DNA of 64,000 nucleotides from Moellerella wisconsensis ATCC 35017 (GTDB lineage Bacteria; Pseudomonadota; Gammaproteobacteria; Enterobacterales; Enterobacteriaceae): assembly GCF_001294465.1 (NCBI RefSeq), contig NZ_LGAA01000018.1:124001-188000 (forward strand), given 5' to 3'. The notes below the pieces were generated by a model. It was not told the origin of the DNA. It ran no database searches and saw nothing but the letters and a program-made list of their open reading frames with translations. A program made the position numbers and the translations under genes. Shown here piece after piece: positions 35,618 through 47,219 of the stretch (position 1 is the first letter of the stretch; each line of letters starts with the position of its first letter).

Positions 35618-38600
35618 TCCGTTAATGATGAGCGCGTACGACGCTGCTGCATTTTTTGACGTAACTGATCGAAATATAAATAGACAACCGGTGTGGTAAA
35701 TAGGGTTAATATTTGTCCCATAATTAGCCCACCGACAATAGTTATTCCTAGCGGTTGACGCAGTTCTGCGCCATCACCCGAGCCAAGCGCTAAAGGAAGT
35801 GCACCAAAAATAGCCGCTAATGTAGTCATTAAAATAGGCCGAAACCGCAGTAAACTGGCTTTAAATATGGCTTTGCGAGCAGTTAATCCACCAACACGTT
35901 GTGCCTGAATAGCGAAATCCACCATAATAATGGCATTTTTTTTCACTATCCCTATTAACAACATCACCCCAATGAGTGCAATTAGACTAAAGGGGGTATT
36001 AAACAGCTCTAAAGCCAGTAAAGCCCCAACCCCCGCGGAGGGGAGCGTTGATAAGATGGTTAATGGATGAATATAGCTTTCATATAAGATCCCGAGAACT
36101 AAATACACCGTAACTATGGCGGCAAGAATTAATAATAGCTGAGATTTTAAGGTATCCTGAAAAACTTGAGCCGTTCCGGCAAACGAGCCACGTACAGAAG
36201 AGGGGACGCCTAGTTCAGTCATGGTTTTTTCAATGGCATTAATCGCCTCATCTAAGGTGGCGTTTTCGGCTAGGTTAAATGAAATAGTTGAAGCAGCTGA
36301 GAGCCCCTGATGATTAACACTTAGGGGCGCATTTGATGGCTGCCAACGGGCAAAATAGGATAATGGAATGGCTTGTCCTTGCCCATTTATTACAAACATT
36401 TTATCTAATGAACTGACATCCTGAGTATATTCAGGCGCTACCTCCATGACCACTTTATACTGATTCATGGCTTCATAAATGGTTGAAATTTGTCGTTGAC
36501 CAAAGGCATTATTCAGCAAATTATTGGCTTCTCGCACATCGATACCCAATTGAGCCATTAAATCTCTGTCATAGGTTAGCGCCATTTCTGCGCCTTTATC
36601 TTCTTTATCAGAGTTAACATCAGCTAGTTGCGGTAAGGTCGCCAACGCTTTGCGTACGGCCGGTTCCCACTCGCGTAATTCATTTAAGTCATCAGCTAAC
36701 AGAGTAAACTGATAACTAGCCATTGCCTCACGGCCACCGACACGTACATCTTGCACCGGCATCAGAAATAAATTTGCTCCTGGTTCGTTAGCCAGTTTGA
36801 CGCGTAGACGATTAATTACTTGTGTCGCGCTTTCACTGCGTTCGTCTAGTGATTTCAAGGAGATAAACATAAAGCCACTGTTTATACGACTCCCACCAGT
36901 GAATCCTGTTACATTATCAATCGCCGGATCGGCTTTAATTTGCTGGATAAAGCGTGACATTTTTTCTTTCATCGATTGGAACGAAATACTTTGATCAGCA
37001 CGGACAAAGCCCATTAGTCGGCCCGTGTCTTGCTCAGGAAAGAAGGTTTTTGGTACGCTGATATACAAATATACATTTAGGCCGATAGTGGCTAACAGCA
37101 ATGCCAATATGGTGCGTCGATGGGATAATGCCCAGTCTAACGTGACAGCGTAACCTTGTTGTATTTTGAACAAGACTTTGCCAGCACCTCTGATTTTCTT
37201 CGCTTTATTTTTATTCGGTGCCTTGAGTAAATAGGCACACATCATTGGCGTTAGGGTTAATGATATCAGCAATGAAATCGAGATAGCGGTGGTTAGAGTA
37301 ATGGCGAACTCTTTAAATAAGCGGCCGACTAATCCATCCATCAATAACAGGGGAATAAATACGGCGACCAACGAGATACTCATCGAAACCACGGTAAAGC
37401 CGACTTCAGTTACCCCTTTAACGGCAGCCTGAAAGGGCTTTAAACCATTTTCCAAATGGCGCGAAATGTTTTCCAATACCACGATAGCATCGTCGACCAC
37501 AAAACCCGTGGCAACAGTGAGCGCCATTAAAGATAGATTATTGAGGCTAAAACCGCACAAATACATAGCGGTAAAAGTCCCAATCAATGAAACAGGAACA
37601 GCGATAGCCGGAATTAAGGTGGCTCGGCCAGAACGCAGGAAAATCAGGACGACCAAAATAACTAAGGCGATGGCAATTACAAGCGCACGTTCTACTTCAA
37701 CCAGTGATGCTTTAATCGTCGGCGTTCTATCTTGTGCTACAATTAGTTCAATACTCGCTGGGATCATGCTGCGTAATTCGGGAAGTTCCTCGCGGATACG
37801 CTCTACCGTTTCAATAATATTGGCTCCAGCATCACGGCGAATAATCATTAATATCGCCGGAGATCCGTCGGACATTCCAGCCGCGCGCACATCTTGGACA
37901 GAATCACGAACCGTAGCGACATCGCTGAGTTTTACCGCATTTCCCGCGCTGTAATGAACAATTATTGGTTGATAATCAGCTGCTTTCTTAAGCTCATCAT
38001 TGGTTTGGATCTGCCAGCGTACATTATCATTAGTTAATTGCCCCTGTGGTTGACGGACATTGGCGCTACTAATTGCTTGGCGTACCGCATCGAGTGAAAT
38101 ACCTTGATTAAACAATGCTGTTGGATTGAGCTCTACTCGTACTGCTGGGAGTGATCCTCCGCCGACGGTGACTTCACTCACTCCTTCAATTTGTGCGATT
38201 TTTTGTGCCAGCTTTGTCGATGCAATATCATACATTTCACCGCTATTGACCGTTTTTGAGCTCAAAGTTAAGATCATAATCGGTGCATCAGACGGATTAG
38301 ATTTGTAATAACGTGGCCGACTTGGCATGCCACTGGGTAGCATGCTTTGTGCTGCATTCAACGCCGCTTGGACTTCACGCGCAGCAGTATTGATATCTTT
38401 AGTTAAATCAAATTCTAAGGTAATACGTGTACTGCCTAGTGAGCTGCTGGAGGTCATTTCATTGATCCCCGCAATCCGGCCTAGAGAACGCTCTAACGGA
38501 GTGGCTATCGACGAAGCCATCGTTTCAGGAGAAGCACCCGGCATCGAGGCTGAAACGTTTATGACCGGGTAATCCACTTGGGGTAAAGGTGAAACCGGTA

Positions 38601-38700
38601 AAAATGATAAGCTAAGTAAGCCACATAACGTAATCGCAACGCTGATCAGTAGGGTAGCAACCGGCCGCCGAATAAATAGGGCAAAAAAGGCTTCCATCAT
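35614..38700 (-). CDS. mdtC: RND efflux pump subunit MdtC
   Basis: MdtC is an inner-membrane RND antiporter subunit that forms the heteromultimer MdtB2C with MdtB, using the proton gradient to expel bile salts, novobiocin and other compounds through MdtA and TolC. Twelve helices and two large periplasmic loops fit the 1028 residues (E. coli 1025). The helix-4 motif [13 protein letters not shown] carries the proton-relay aspartates. It starts directly after mdtB stops and overlaps baeS by 4 bases. Confidence 0.96.
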   Translation of the reverse strand: MMEAFFALFIRRPVATLLISVAITLCGLLSLSFLPVSPLPQVDYPVINVSASMPGASPETMASSIATPLERSLGRIAGINEMTSSSSLGSTRITLEFDLTKDINTAAREVQAALNAAQSMLPSGMPSRPRYYKSNPSDAPIMILTLSSKTVNSGEMYDIASTKLAQKIAQIEGVSEVTVGGGSLPAVRVELNPTALFNQGISLDAVRQAISSANVRQPQGQLTNDNVRWQIQTNDELKKAADYQPIIVHYSAGNAVKLSDVATVRDSVQDVRAAGMSDGSPAILMIIRRDAGANIIETVERIREELPELRSMIPASIELIVAQDRTPTIKASLVEVERALVIAIALVILVVLIFLRSGRATLIPAIAVPVSLIGTFTAMYLCGFSLNNLSLMALTVATGFVVDDAIVVLENISRHLENGLKPFQAAVKGVTEVGFTVVSMSISLVAVFIPLLLMDGLVGRLFKEFAITLTTAISISLLISLTLTPMMCAYLLKAPNKNKAKKIRGAGKVLFKIQQGYAVTLDWALSHRRTILALLLATIGLNVYLYISVPKTFFPEQDTGRLMGFVRADQSISFQSMKEKMSRFIQQIKADPAIDNVTGFTGGSRINSGFMFISLKSLDERSESATQVINRLRVKLANEPGANLFLMPVQDVRVGGREAMASYQFTLLADDLNELREWEPAVRKALATLPQLADVNSDKEDKGAEMALTYDRDLMAQLGIDVREANNLLNNAFGQRQISTIYEAMNQYKVVMEVAPEYTQDVSSLDKMFVINGQGQAIPLSYFARWQPSNAPLSVNHQGLSAASTISFNLAENATLDEAINAIEKTMTELGVPSSVRGSFAGTAQVFQDTLKSQLLLILAAIVTVYLVLGILYESYIHPLTILSTLPSAGVGALLALELFNTPFSLIALIGVMLLIGIVKKNAIIMVDFAIQAQRVGGLTARKAIFKASLLRFRPILMTTLAAIFGALPLALGSGDGAELRQPLGITIVGGLIMGQILTLFTTPVVYLYFDQLRQKMQQRRTRSSLTE

Positions 38701-41700
38701 TTACTCCTGCGTTATCTGGGATGAATGACCGGATTTAATCCAACGCGATAAACGATCAAACAGTAGATAAATGACTGGAGTGGTGAACAGAGTCAGTACT
38801 TGGCTTAAAATTAAGCCGCCTACCATACAAATCCCCAGCGGTTGACGCAGTTCAGCACCGACGCCGGTGCTAAGCATCAGCGGTAATGCGCCTAATAACG
38901 CGGCCATGGTGGTCATTAATATCGGGCGGAAACGCAATAAGCAAGCTTGATAAATGGCTTCATAAGGTGTCATACCTTGTTCTCGCTCAGCGGCCAAGGC
39001 AAAGTCAATCATCATAATGGCATTTTTCTTTACGATACCAATCAACAAGATAATCCCTATTACCGCGATCATATTTATCTCGCTTCCGGCAATCATCAAG
39101 GCTAATAGCGCGCCAACTCCGGCTGTTGGTAAGGTAGATAAAATGGTGATCGGGTGAATGAAACTCTCGTATAAGATACCCAGCACGATATACATGGCAA
39201 CAATTGCCGCGATAATCAGCCAGACGGTACTGGTCAATGCTGCCTCAAACGCTAACGTAGAGCCTTGGAATTGAGTTGTAATATCTTTAGGTAATTGAAT
39301 AGCTTGCTCTGCTGCTTTCACTGCATTGACGGCTTCGCCTAGTGATGCACCTTCAGCAACATTGAATGAGAAGCTCACAGACGGGAATTGATCAAGATGA
39401 TTAATTGATAGTAAGCCTTCGCCTTCTTCGATATTGACCAAGGTTTTTAGCGGAACCATTGCGCCATCCGACCCTTTAAGACGTAGATTATCAAATGCAG
39501 ATAGTCCCTCTCGACTTTGTGCATTGTTTTCTAATATCACCCGGTACTGGTTCGACTGGGTATAAATAGTCGAGACCATCCGCTGACCAAAGGCATTGTA
39601 AAGAGCGTTGTCAATCGCTGACATAGTTATTCCAAAGCGGCTTGCGGTATCGCGGTCAACACGCAAAAATGCCACCAGGCCTTTATCTTGCCAATCGCTA
39701 CTGATATCAGTAAGTGCTGATTGTTGTTGTAATTCATTCAACAACTTAGGAACCCACAAACTTAAATCTTCGAGCGATGAGGCTTGCAAAGTAAATTGAT
39801 ATTGAGTCCGTGACACTTGGGTATCAATAGTTAAATCTTGCAGCGGTTGCAGATAAAGGTTAATGCCGGGAATGCTCTCTGCGGCTTTTTGCATACGAGG
39901 AATGATAACATCCACTCGATCTGGGCGCTGATCGAGCGGTTTTAAGGTGATTTGTAAGCGTCCATTATTTAAGGTCGGATTAGAGCCATCAACACCGACA
40001 TAAGAGGTTATGTTATCTACCGCGGGATCTTTTAACAATAACTGGGTCACTTCACGTTGTTTATCCGCCATCGCAGAGAAAGATATTGATTGGCGAGTTT
40101 CAACCGACCCCTGAATGATGCCATTATCTTGTAATGGGAAAAAGCCTTTTGGGATCCACAAATAGAGCAAAATAGTGAGAGCCAACATACTTAATGCGAC
40201 AGCCAATGTTAGCCATTGGTGATTTAAAACCCGCTTTAAACCAATGGCATAGCTGGCAATCATACGATTGATAAATTTTTCACAGGCGATTTCGAATCTA
40301 TTGTGCCGATGCTCTGATTCTGGTTTTAACAATCGAGCGCACATCATTGGGGTTAGGGTAAGGGAAACCACGGCTGAAATTAAAATAGCTACCGCTAAAG
40401 TAATCGCAAATTCACGGAATAAACGTCCAACGATATCCCCCATAAATAATAATGGAATGAGTACTGCGATCAGTGAAAAGGTAAGCGAAATAATAGTAAA
40501 ACCAATTTCTCCGGCGCCTTTTAATGCCGCTGTCATGGGTTTATCACCTTGCTCAAGATAGCGCGAAATGTTTTCAATCACTACAATCGCATCGTCGACC
40601 ACAAAGCCGGCGGCAATAGTCAGCGCCATTAAAGTAAGATTATTAATTGAAAATCCACAGAAATACATCACCGCAAAAGTACCGATAAGCGATAATGGCA
40701 CCGCTATTCCAGGGATCAAAGTAGCAATTCCATTGCGTAGAAACAGATAAATTACCATTACCACTAAAGCGACTGCTAGCATTAACTCAAATTGCACGTC
40801 GTCGACGGATTCGCGAATAGTACTGGTTCTGTCGGTTAATATTTCAACATTGACTGATTTGGGTAAACTCTTGACCAATTCGGGCAGTAAATCTCGGATG
40901 GCATCGGTAGTTTCAATGACGTTAGCGCCCGGTTGTCGCTGGACGTTAATAACTATTGCTCGCTCATTATTTGCCCATGCGCCTAATAAATCATTTTCAG
41001 CACCTTGTTCAATAGTGGCCACATCGGCTAAGCGGACGGGAGCACCATTTTGGAATGCTACGATCAGTCGGCGATAATCGTCCACTGATTTCATTTGGTC
41101 ATTGGCTGATAAGGTGACTGAACGGGTTGGGCCATCAAAACTACCTTTTGCTGAATTGACATTGGCGTTATTGATAGCGCTGCGTATAGTCTCGCTGTCT
41201 AATCCTTTGGCGGCTAAGGATTGTGGGTTAAGGCCGACTCGGATAGCGGGGCGTTGTCCTCCCGCTAAAGTGACGAGCCCGACACCATTGACTTGAGATA
41301 TTTTTTGCGCAACTCGGGTTTCGACCATATCTTGAACGTCGGTCATTGCAACGGCATCAGAAGTTACCGCGAGGGTCAAAATCGGCGGATCGGCGGGATT
41401 AACCTTACTATAAATTGGTGGGTAAGGGAGATCGGCGGGGAGTAAATTAGTCGCCGCATTAATCGCGGCTTGAACTTCTTGCTCCGCGACATCAATGGGC
41501 AACGCTAATTGGAACATCAGGGTGATCACCGAAGCGCCGCCTGAACTTTGCGACGCCATCTGTTTTAGTCCTGACATTTGACCAAATTGACGTTCAAGCG
41601 GTGCCGTAATAGCCGAGGTCATCACCTCAGGGCTAGCGCCCGGATAGAGTGTAACAATTTGAATAGTCGGATAATCGACCTCAGGTAAGGCGGAGACCGG

Positions 41701-41823
41701 TAAAAAACGATAGCCAATAATCCCTGCTAATAAGATAGCCACCATAAATAGTGTCGTGGCCACTGGGCGTAAAATAAATATGCGCGAAGGACCGCCGGCA
41801 CGTTTCAGAGTGTCTGGCTGCAT
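38701..41823 (-). CDS. mdtB: RND efflux pump subunit MdtB
   Basis: MdtB has 1040 residues, the same length as in E. coli, with the RND fold: 12 helices, two porter-domain loops, and the helix-4 proton-relay motif [13 protein letters not shown]. It works with MdtC in a 2:1 heterotrimer; MdtB is thought to conduct protons while MdtC binds drugs. The start shares its first base with the last base of the mdtA stop, so translation is coupled through the operon mdtABC-baeS. Confidence 0.96.
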   Translation of the reverse strand: MQPDTLKRAGGPSRIFILRPVATTLFMVAILLAGIIGYRFLPVSALPEVDYPTIQIVTLYPGASPEVMTSAITAPLERQFGQMSGLKQMASQSSGGASVITLMFQLALPIDVAEQEVQAAINAATNLLPADLPYPPIYSKVNPADPPILTLAVTSDAVAMTDVQDMVETRVAQKISQVNGVGLVTLAGGQRPAIRVGLNPQSLAAKGLDSETIRSAINNANVNSAKGSFDGPTRSVTLSANDQMKSVDDYRRLIVAFQNGAPVRLADVATIEQGAENDLLGAWANNERAIVINVQRQPGANVIETTDAIRDLLPELVKSLPKSVNVEILTDRTSTIRESVDDVQFELMLAVALVVMVIYLFLRNGIATLIPGIAVPLSLIGTFAVMYFCGFSINNLTLMALTIAAGFVVDDAIVVIENISRYLEQGDKPMTAALKGAGEIGFTIISLTFSLIAVLIPLLFMGDIVGRLFREFAITLAVAILISAVVSLTLTPMMCARLLKPESEHRHNRFEIACEKFINRMIASYAIGLKRVLNHQWLTLAVALSMLALTILLYLWIPKGFFPLQDNGIIQGSVETRQSISFSAMADKQREVTQLLLKDPAVDNITSYVGVDGSNPTLNNGRLQITLKPLDQRPDRVDVIIPRMQKAAESIPGINLYLQPLQDLTIDTQVSRTQYQFTLQASSLEDLSLWVPKLLNELQQQSALTDISSDWQDKGLVAFLRVDRDTASRFGITMSAIDNALYNAFGQRMVSTIYTQSNQYRVILENNAQSREGLSAFDNLRLKGSDGAMVPLKTLVNIEEGEGLLSINHLDQFPSVSFSFNVAEGASLGEAVNAVKAAEQAIQLPKDITTQFQGSTLAFEAALTSTVWLIIAAIVAMYIVLGILYESFIHPITILSTLPTAGVGALLALMIAGSEINMIAVIGIILLIGIVKKNAIMMIDFALAAEREQGMTPYEAIYQACLLRFRPILMTTMAALLGALPLMLSTGVGAELRQPLGICMVGGLILSQVLTLFTTPVIYLLFDRLSRWIKSGHSSQITQE

Positions 41824-43052
41824 TATTGTTTCTCCGCTGACGGGGTTTTAGTGGTTTTTGTCACTTTTTGCGCATTCGCCGTGACGACTTCAACTTGTGC
41901 GCCTTCTGTTAATCGATCGACACCATCGGTCACTACTTTATCGCCTGCACTAAGACCACTTTCAATCACTACGCGCTGATTATCCTGCAAGCCAACTGTC
42001 ACCACGTGCTTACTAACACGATTATCCGCATTTAATATCCAGACATAATGACCTTCATTGCCCATTTGTAAGGCGGCATTAGGGATCACAATCGCATGTT
42101 GTAATGTTTCAATTTGCATTTTTATATTCACAAACTGATTGGGAAATAAGCGCTGCTGTTCATTGGTAAAACGCGCTTTCATTTTTAACGTTCCCGTCGC
42201 TGGGTCAATTTGATTATCGATACTGAGTAAATGTCCGCTGGCGATTAGCGCGATATTATTGCGATCCCAAGCTTCGACCAAGACCTGATTATTCCCTGGC
42301 TGTTGTGCGCGTTGAACGGCAGGAATATCGCCTTCTGGCAGTGAAAAGACCACATCGGCAGGATTAGTTTGGGTGATCACTACTAACGGAGTACTGGTGC
42401 CACTGCTAATAAAGTTGCCAACATCCACCAGTTTTAAGCCCACACGGCCAGAAATGGGAGCGATAATTTTACTGTAGGTTAATTGCAGTTTAGCGTTATC
42501 AACCGCTGCTTGATCAACTTTAATACTGCCTTCTGCTTGTAGCACTAACGATTTTTGGTTATCTAGCTCTTGTTTAGAAATAACATTGCTGCCTGCTAAT
42601 GTTTGAAAGCGAGCCAGATCTAAACGAGCATTAGCTAATAGCGCTTTATCTTTAGCAAGTTGGCCTTCGGCTTGTGCTAGCTGAACTTGAAACGGTCGTG
42701 GGTCGATTTCGGCAAGCAAATCGCCGGCATTAACTTGCTGTCCTTCGACAAAATGCAAAGACATTAATTGACCTTCTACTCGACTAGTCACGGTTACAGT
42801 ATTGGCGGCTTGTACAGTCCCTAATCCTGAAAGATAGCGCGGTACCACTTGCTCAACTGTTTCAGCAACTTGCACTGGCGGCAAAGGAAAACGTCGTGTT
42901 GGCGCGGCATTTTTATTGCTTTTTTTAGCGGCGGGTTCACTGATTGTATCGTGGGTGGCCGAGTAAAAATATCCGCCAGTACCGATGATAGCGATAATGG
43001 CAACAACAACGGCTGAGCGCATCAAAAGAGTCGAACGATTATTTTTAGTCAT
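41823..43052 (-). CDS. mdtA: periplasmic adaptor subunit MdtA
   Basis: MdtA is the membrane-fusion protein that links MdtBC to TolC. It has an N-terminal anchor at about residues 12-29 and a Pro/Arg linker. Then come the lipoyl half-motifs ([20 protein letters not shown] and [16 protein letters not shown]) around a coiled-coil hairpin, and the beta-barrel end. Its 409 residues match E. coli (415). It is the first gene of the operon; a BaeR-box-like site lies about 155 bases upstream of the start. Confidence 0.95.
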   Translation of the reverse strand: MTKNNRSTLLMRSAVVVAIIAIIGTGGYFYSATHDTISEPAAKKSNKNAAPTRRFPLPPVQVAETVEQVVPRYLSGLGTVQAANTVTVTSRVEGQLMSLHFVEGQQVNAGDLLAEIDPRPFQVQLAQAEGQLAKDKALLANARLDLARFQTLAGSNVISKQELDNQKSLVLQAEGSIKVDQAAVDNAKLQLTYSKIIAPISGRVGLKLVDVGNFISSGTSTPLVVITQTNPADVVFSLPEGDIPAVQRAQQPGNNQVLVEAWDRNNIALIASGHLLSIDNQIDPATGTLKMKARFTNEQQRLFPNQFVNIKMQIETLQHAIVIPNAALQMGNEGHYVWILNADNRVSKHVVTVGLQDNQRVVIESGLSAGDKVVTDGVDRLTEGAQVEVVTANAQKVTKTTKTPSAEKQ

Positions 43053-43206
43053 TTTTATTCACTTTCGCTTAATTCAGGATAAATCAGTGGTGTTATACCG
43101 TCCAAAATAGACGGACTAGAATGTTCAAAATTCCGTTTGTTCAGTTGGATTTAATGAAAAATATCAACAACATTGGATAGGCTAATAGTTTAGCGTTAAT
43201 TATCCA

Positions 43207-43224
43207 GCGAAAAATGGAGGAATT
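43207..43224 (-). promoter_or_regulatory. BaeR-box-like sequence upstream of mdtA
   Basis: On the minus strand AATTCCTCCATTTTTCGC resembles the published BaeR box (TTTTTCTCCATDATTGGC) in its TCCAT core and TT-x-GC end, with several mismatches. The position upstream of mdtA fits BaeR control of the pump. Confidence 0.35.
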
Positions 43225-43410
43225 ATGAAGATACTGTCAATAACCGTATAAAATCAGAGGGAAACAGTAGCATATAATAGAGAAATAAATAATCGATTCA
43301 GTTTATATTATTTTTGTATGAATAATTGAGATGTAATCAGAGGCCGATCATGGCGAAGGAATCGCGTATACCGGCAATGCTACCGGCATACGCGAGAGGA
43401 AAATTACTGC

Positions 43411-44775
43411 TTAGTGTTGTGCTTGTGCGGACTGCGTGGATACAGTCTGTTCCGGAGCATCGGTCACTTTATTAGCACTCCATCCTTTATAAGCTAATGG
43501 TAAAAAGGCAACTAAAATCGCTAAAATTGAGACGCTTGCGACATAATATGCCGGTGCCATATGTGATTGTTGCAACCATGCGCCAGTTAAAATTGGGGTT
43601 AGTCCTCCAAAAATAGCATAAGCAATATTATAGGCGAATGATAACCCTGAAAAACGGATCGCTGGTGGAAAGGCACGAGCACTGATTATTGGGGTTGTTG
43701 CAATTGCCCCTACAAAAAAGCCCATCAATCCATAATTAAATGCCAAAGTAGTCGCGCCAATCTCAGAAGATAATTGAGCATAAAAATAAACTGAAGTTAT
43801 TGCTAAGCCCCCCCATGCTAATAACATAGAGCAACGAGTCCCTGTTTTATCGCCTAACCAACCCCAGAAAATACAGCCTATAGTTAGCATTAATGTTGCG
43901 ACACAGTTAGCTTGTAATGCGGTATTACGATCAATTTTATATACCCCTTGCAGTACAACATCAGGGGTCATTAATATGGTGACGACAATCGCAGTTGATA
44001 ATGACCAAGTTAATGCAGCGGTGATCAAGCAAGCTTGTTTATGCGATTTTAATACCGTCTTGACGGGTAATTCTTGAGATAATGCTTTTTTAGCCGCAAG
44101 CTCTTTGAATATAGGTGTTTCTTCAAGAAAACGGCGTAAATATACTGACAAGAAACCAAAAATACCGCCTAAAATAAAGGGAATACGCCAAGCAAAATCA
44201 TGAACTTGCTGTGCGCTATAATTACGCTCAATCATAATGGCGACAATAGAACCTAATAAAATCCCGCCGGTGATCCCCGAGGTTAAGGTACCAATACCTA
44301 ACCCATAACGCTGTTTTGGCGTATGTTCGGCAATAAATACCCATGCTCCCGGCATTTCGCCCCCGATGGCCGCACCTTGCATAATACGCATTAACAGCAG
44401 TAATAATGGTGCTGCGGCACCAATGGTCTCATAGGTTGGTAAAAATCCGATAATCAATGTCGGGAAAGCCATCAAAAAGATGCTTAAAGTAAACATGCGC
44501 TTGCGACCAACTTTATCGCCAAAATGCGCCATAATTATTCCGCCTAATGGGCGGGCTAGATAACCAGCAGCAAATAAACCGAGTGTTGCCATTAAGGCTA
44601 GAAATTCGTTATTCCCCGGGAAAAACAGTTGAGAAATGATTTTTGCGTAAAAAACAAAAATAACGAAATCATAAAATTCCAATGTACCGCCCAAAGAAGA
44701 TAAACCTAAAGTTTTATAATCTTGGCGGGTTAATGGCCTTGCCGACGGTTGTCCATTAGTGGTTTGTGTTGTCAT
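43411..44775 (-). CDS. MFS transporter of the metabolite:H+ symporter (MHS) family
   Basis: A 454-residue, 12-helix inner-membrane symporter. MHS-family features are LGGTLEFYDFVIFVFYAK in helix 1, the loop motif AHFGDKVGRKRMF between helices 2 and 3, and MRIMQGAAIGGEMPGA in helix 4. The family includes KgtP, ProP, ShiA and YhjE; the substrate here (an organic acid or osmolyte) cannot be assigned. It is monocistronic. It lies upstream of mdtA on the same strand, but a gap of about 360 bases separates them. Confidence 0.85.
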   Translation of the reverse strand: MTTQTTNGQPSARPLTRQDYKTLGLSSLGGTLEFYDFVIFVFYAKIISQLFFPGNNEFLALMATLGLFAAGYLARPLGGIIMAHFGDKVGRKRMFTLSIFLMAFPTLIIGFLPTYETIGAAAPLLLLLMRIMQGAAIGGEMPGAWVFIAEHTPKQRYGLGIGTLTSGITGGILLGSIVAIMIERNYSAQQVHDFAWRIPFILGGIFGFLSVYLRRFLEETPIFKELAAKKALSQELPVKTVLKSHKQACLITAALTWSLSTAIVVTILMTPDVVLQGVYKIDRNTALQANCVATLMLTIGCIFWGWLGDKTGTRCSMLLAWGGLAITSVYFYAQLSSEIGATTLAFNYGLMGFFVGAIATTPIISARAFPPAIRFSGLSFAYNIAYAIFGGLTPILTGAWLQQSHMAPAYYVASVSILAILVAFLPLAYKGWSANKVTDAPEQTVSTQSAQAQH

Positions 44776-45425
44776 GTTGCTATCCTTTATATATTCTATT
44801 TTTTATCCCTGATACTTTATATTGCCCAGAATAGCAGAAGCTGTTTTTACGGGGTATTGCATCATTGGTTATCTGTGGTTAAACATAAATTGACGTTAAT
44901 AGTAGGCTGGTATAGAGGATCATATTCTCTACGGCCTGTTATTAATTTCTATTACTTACTTAATTTTACTGCCTGAGCGTTAGCACTCTTTATGGGCTAT
45001 TGGTTTAGCTATCGGCCTGGCTATTAGCAAATAAAGAGAATTTATTTTGCTAATTTATTTTTGTCTGGTGAATGTTATAACAAAGTACATAAGTAATTTA
45101 TAGCAGAAAGTTTCAGTTTTTGTAAACAGTAAAGCTAAAAACAGGTGTTAAGTTCTTCTTATTTGGAGGTGGTTGGCTTGATATTTTGGTGTGGGCTAAC
45201 ATGGTACAATATAGTTTTATGAATGGTATAAAAACAGAATATTGTAATATTAATAGACGTCATTATTTGATTAATCTATTTTTTAGATTAAATTATGGGA
45301 TAAAACGAAGAATAAATAAACCGAAGCATAAATAAATCTATAGATAGAACCATGTATTTAGAATGTATTTTGAAGTGATGGAGTCTAATGGACTTTTATT
45401 TATTTAGGCTATTTATTAACTCATG
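44776..45425. other. 650-base gap upstream of the MHS transporter
   Basis: No gene is supported; the + strand open frame at 44749-44976 overlaps the transporter start and has no family likeness. The gap should hold the transporter promoter. A heptamer tandem repeat follows at 45426. Confidence 0.4.
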
Positions 45426-45474
45426 ATCAAAAATCAAAAATCAAAAATCAAAAATCAAAAATCAAAAATCAAAA
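45426..45474. repeat. seven tandem copies of ATCAAAA
   Basis: Seven perfect 7-bp units run without interruption between the mgtE terminator and the region upstream of the MHS transporter. Such tracts change copy number by slippage. It lies about 650 bases from the transporter start and outside any reading frame, so an effect would have to be on promoter spacing or DNA bending. Confidence 0.92.
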
Positions 45475-45513
45475 AATAGAGAATAGCAGTAAATAGAAAA
45501 TAAAAAGAGACCA

Positions 45514-45550
45514 TAAAAAAAGCATGTCAGTGTCACAGACATGCTTTTTA
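45514..45550. terminator. bidirectional terminator after mgtE
   Basis: AGCATGTC pairs with GACATGCT across a 9-base loop, with A7 before and T5 after, so it works on both strands. On the minus strand it ends mgtE. Confidence 0.85.
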
Positions 45551-45628
45551 TACTGGCAGATGTTAATAATAATCAACGGCAATACTGATTAGCGTTGATT
45601 ATTATTTATTATAATGATTAGAGACGCA

Positions 45629-47089
45629 TTAGACTAAGAAAATAGTGGCTAATCCTAAGAAGATAAAGAAACCACCAGTATCGGTAATCGCTGTAATCAT
45701 TACGCTCGAACCAATGGCTGGATCTTTACCAAATTTAATCATTAGCATTGGGATTAATACGCCCATGATAGCGGCCATGAGTAAGTTGAGGATCATCGCG
45801 AGGGTCATTACGCCACCCATCGCCATATCTCCATACAATAGATAGGTGACGACCCCCATCATTCCGCCCCAGACAATGCCGTTAATAAAGGCGACGCCAA
45901 GCTCTCTGACAAACAAGAACGAGAAGCTCCCGGTCTGAATTTGGTGTAAAGCAATAGCTCGTACAATCATGGTAATGGTTTGGTTACCCGTATTCCCGCC
46001 GATACCGGCGACAATGGGCATCAATGTTGCCAATGCGACTAGCTGGGAAATAGTATCTTCGAACACCCCAATAACGCGTGAAGCTACAAAGGCGGTACAT
46101 AAGTTGATAGCCAGCCAAGTCCAACGCGTTTTAACTGCTTGTCCTACCGGAGCAAAGACGTCTTCTTCACGGCTTAACCCCCCCATGCGGCGGATACTGG
46201 TGTCGTTTTCTTCGTGCATATTATCGACGATATCTTCGACGGTGAGTCGTCCCATCATCAAGCCATTGGCATCAACCACGGCTGCGGAGATTAAGTCATA
46301 ACGTTCGAACGCACCTGCCGCATCTTCACCTTTTTCATCGGGCATGAAGGTAACAGTATCGGTTTTCATGACGTCGGCGACAATTTTTTCGGGCGATTGA
46401 GTCAAAATAGTGGTTAACGGCAATTCACCGGTGAGATGATTCTGGTTATCGACCACAAAAATCTTATCGGTGGCTTCGGGCATTTTACCGCGTTGACGTA
46501 AATAACGTTGCACGGTTTTTAGCGTGACGGAAGGCCTTACGGTGATGAATTCGAAATCCATCATTTGACCAACACTGTCTTTCGGATATTGCAGTACTTC
46601 GCGGATCCGGCTACGTAGGCTTGGCTCTAAATAAGTTAGCAGGCGACGCATAGTATCGCGAGGTAAGTGCTCGGCAATATAGGCTTGCTCATCGATATGC
46701 AAAGTGGCGACTGCGCGTAAAAGCTCGCGGTCGGTCATATCTTTGATTAGGCTATCCCATACAGAAACCGAGGCTTCTACCAATACTTCACCGCGTTCAC
46801 TGTTATCGACCAGATGCCAAAGTGCTAAACGTTCATCATACGGTAACATCTCCAAAATATCAGCGATATCGGCAGTATGCAGGTCTTTTAGCAGCTCTTT
46901 TACCGCGGCAATTTTTTCTTTTAGTACTTTGTCATCTGTACGGACGTGAGGGTCAGTTTCTAATAGGCTATGTACAAACTCTTCATCATCCAGAAAAAGA
47001 GTTAAAATTTGCTGACGAATATGCGCCAGTTTTTGTGAATGCGGATTCATAGTGGGTGCCGCATCAATTGAAAAAGCAGGTTGAGACAT
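45629..47089 (-). CDS. mgtE: magnesium transporter MgtE
   Basis: MgtE is a dimeric, gated Mg2+ channel. The order is typical: an N domain of helical repeats (to about residue 165), two CBS domains (about 170-295; VGQMMDFEFITVRPSVTL, then VADVMKTDTVTF), a plug helix, and five membrane helices with the conserved pore segment PIVAGIGGNTGNQTI. Mg2+ binding to the cytosolic domains closes the channel. The 486 residues are slightly above the usual 450. The first 15 residues extend the common start. Confidence 0.94.
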   Translation of the reverse strand: MSQPAFSIDAAPTMNPHSQKLAHIRQQILTLFLDDEEFVHSLLETDPHVRTDDKVLKEKIAAVKELLKDLHTADIADILEMLPYDERLALWHLVDNSERGEVLVEASVSVWDSLIKDMTDRELLRAVATLHIDEQAYIAEHLPRDTMRRLLTYLEPSLRSRIREVLQYPKDSVGQMMDFEFITVRPSVTLKTVQRYLRQRGKMPEATDKIFVVDNQNHLTGELPLTTILTQSPEKIVADVMKTDTVTFMPDEKGEDAAGAFERYDLISAAVVDANGLMMGRLTVEDIVDNMHEENDTSIRRMGGLSREEDVFAPVGQAVKTRWTWLAINLCTAFVASRVIGVFEDTISQLVALATLMPIVAGIGGNTGNQTITMIVRAIALHQIQTGSFSFLFVRELGVAFINGIVWGGMMGVVTYLLYGDMAMGGVMTLAMILNLLMAAIMGVLIPMLMIKFGKDPAIGSSVMITAITDTGGFFIFLGLATIFLV

Positions 47090-47219
47090 TTTAATCCTTA
47101 AAACATAAATTGAATGCCCAAGAGCATTTAAAATGAGTCCATTAGATGAATTCTAGCGGTTATTGCTCATCAATGAATCGCTGTCAGCGACAGTGGCTTT
47201 TATTTTTAATGATGAACAA

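Noticed and set aside
43225-43251. 8-codon leader peptide with GGAGG site upstream of mdtA on the + strand
   Set aside because: It points away from mdtA and no downstream gene on that strand could be regulated by it.
45426-45474. CRISPR array
   Set aside because: Units are 7 bases with no spacers; it is a simple tandem repeat.
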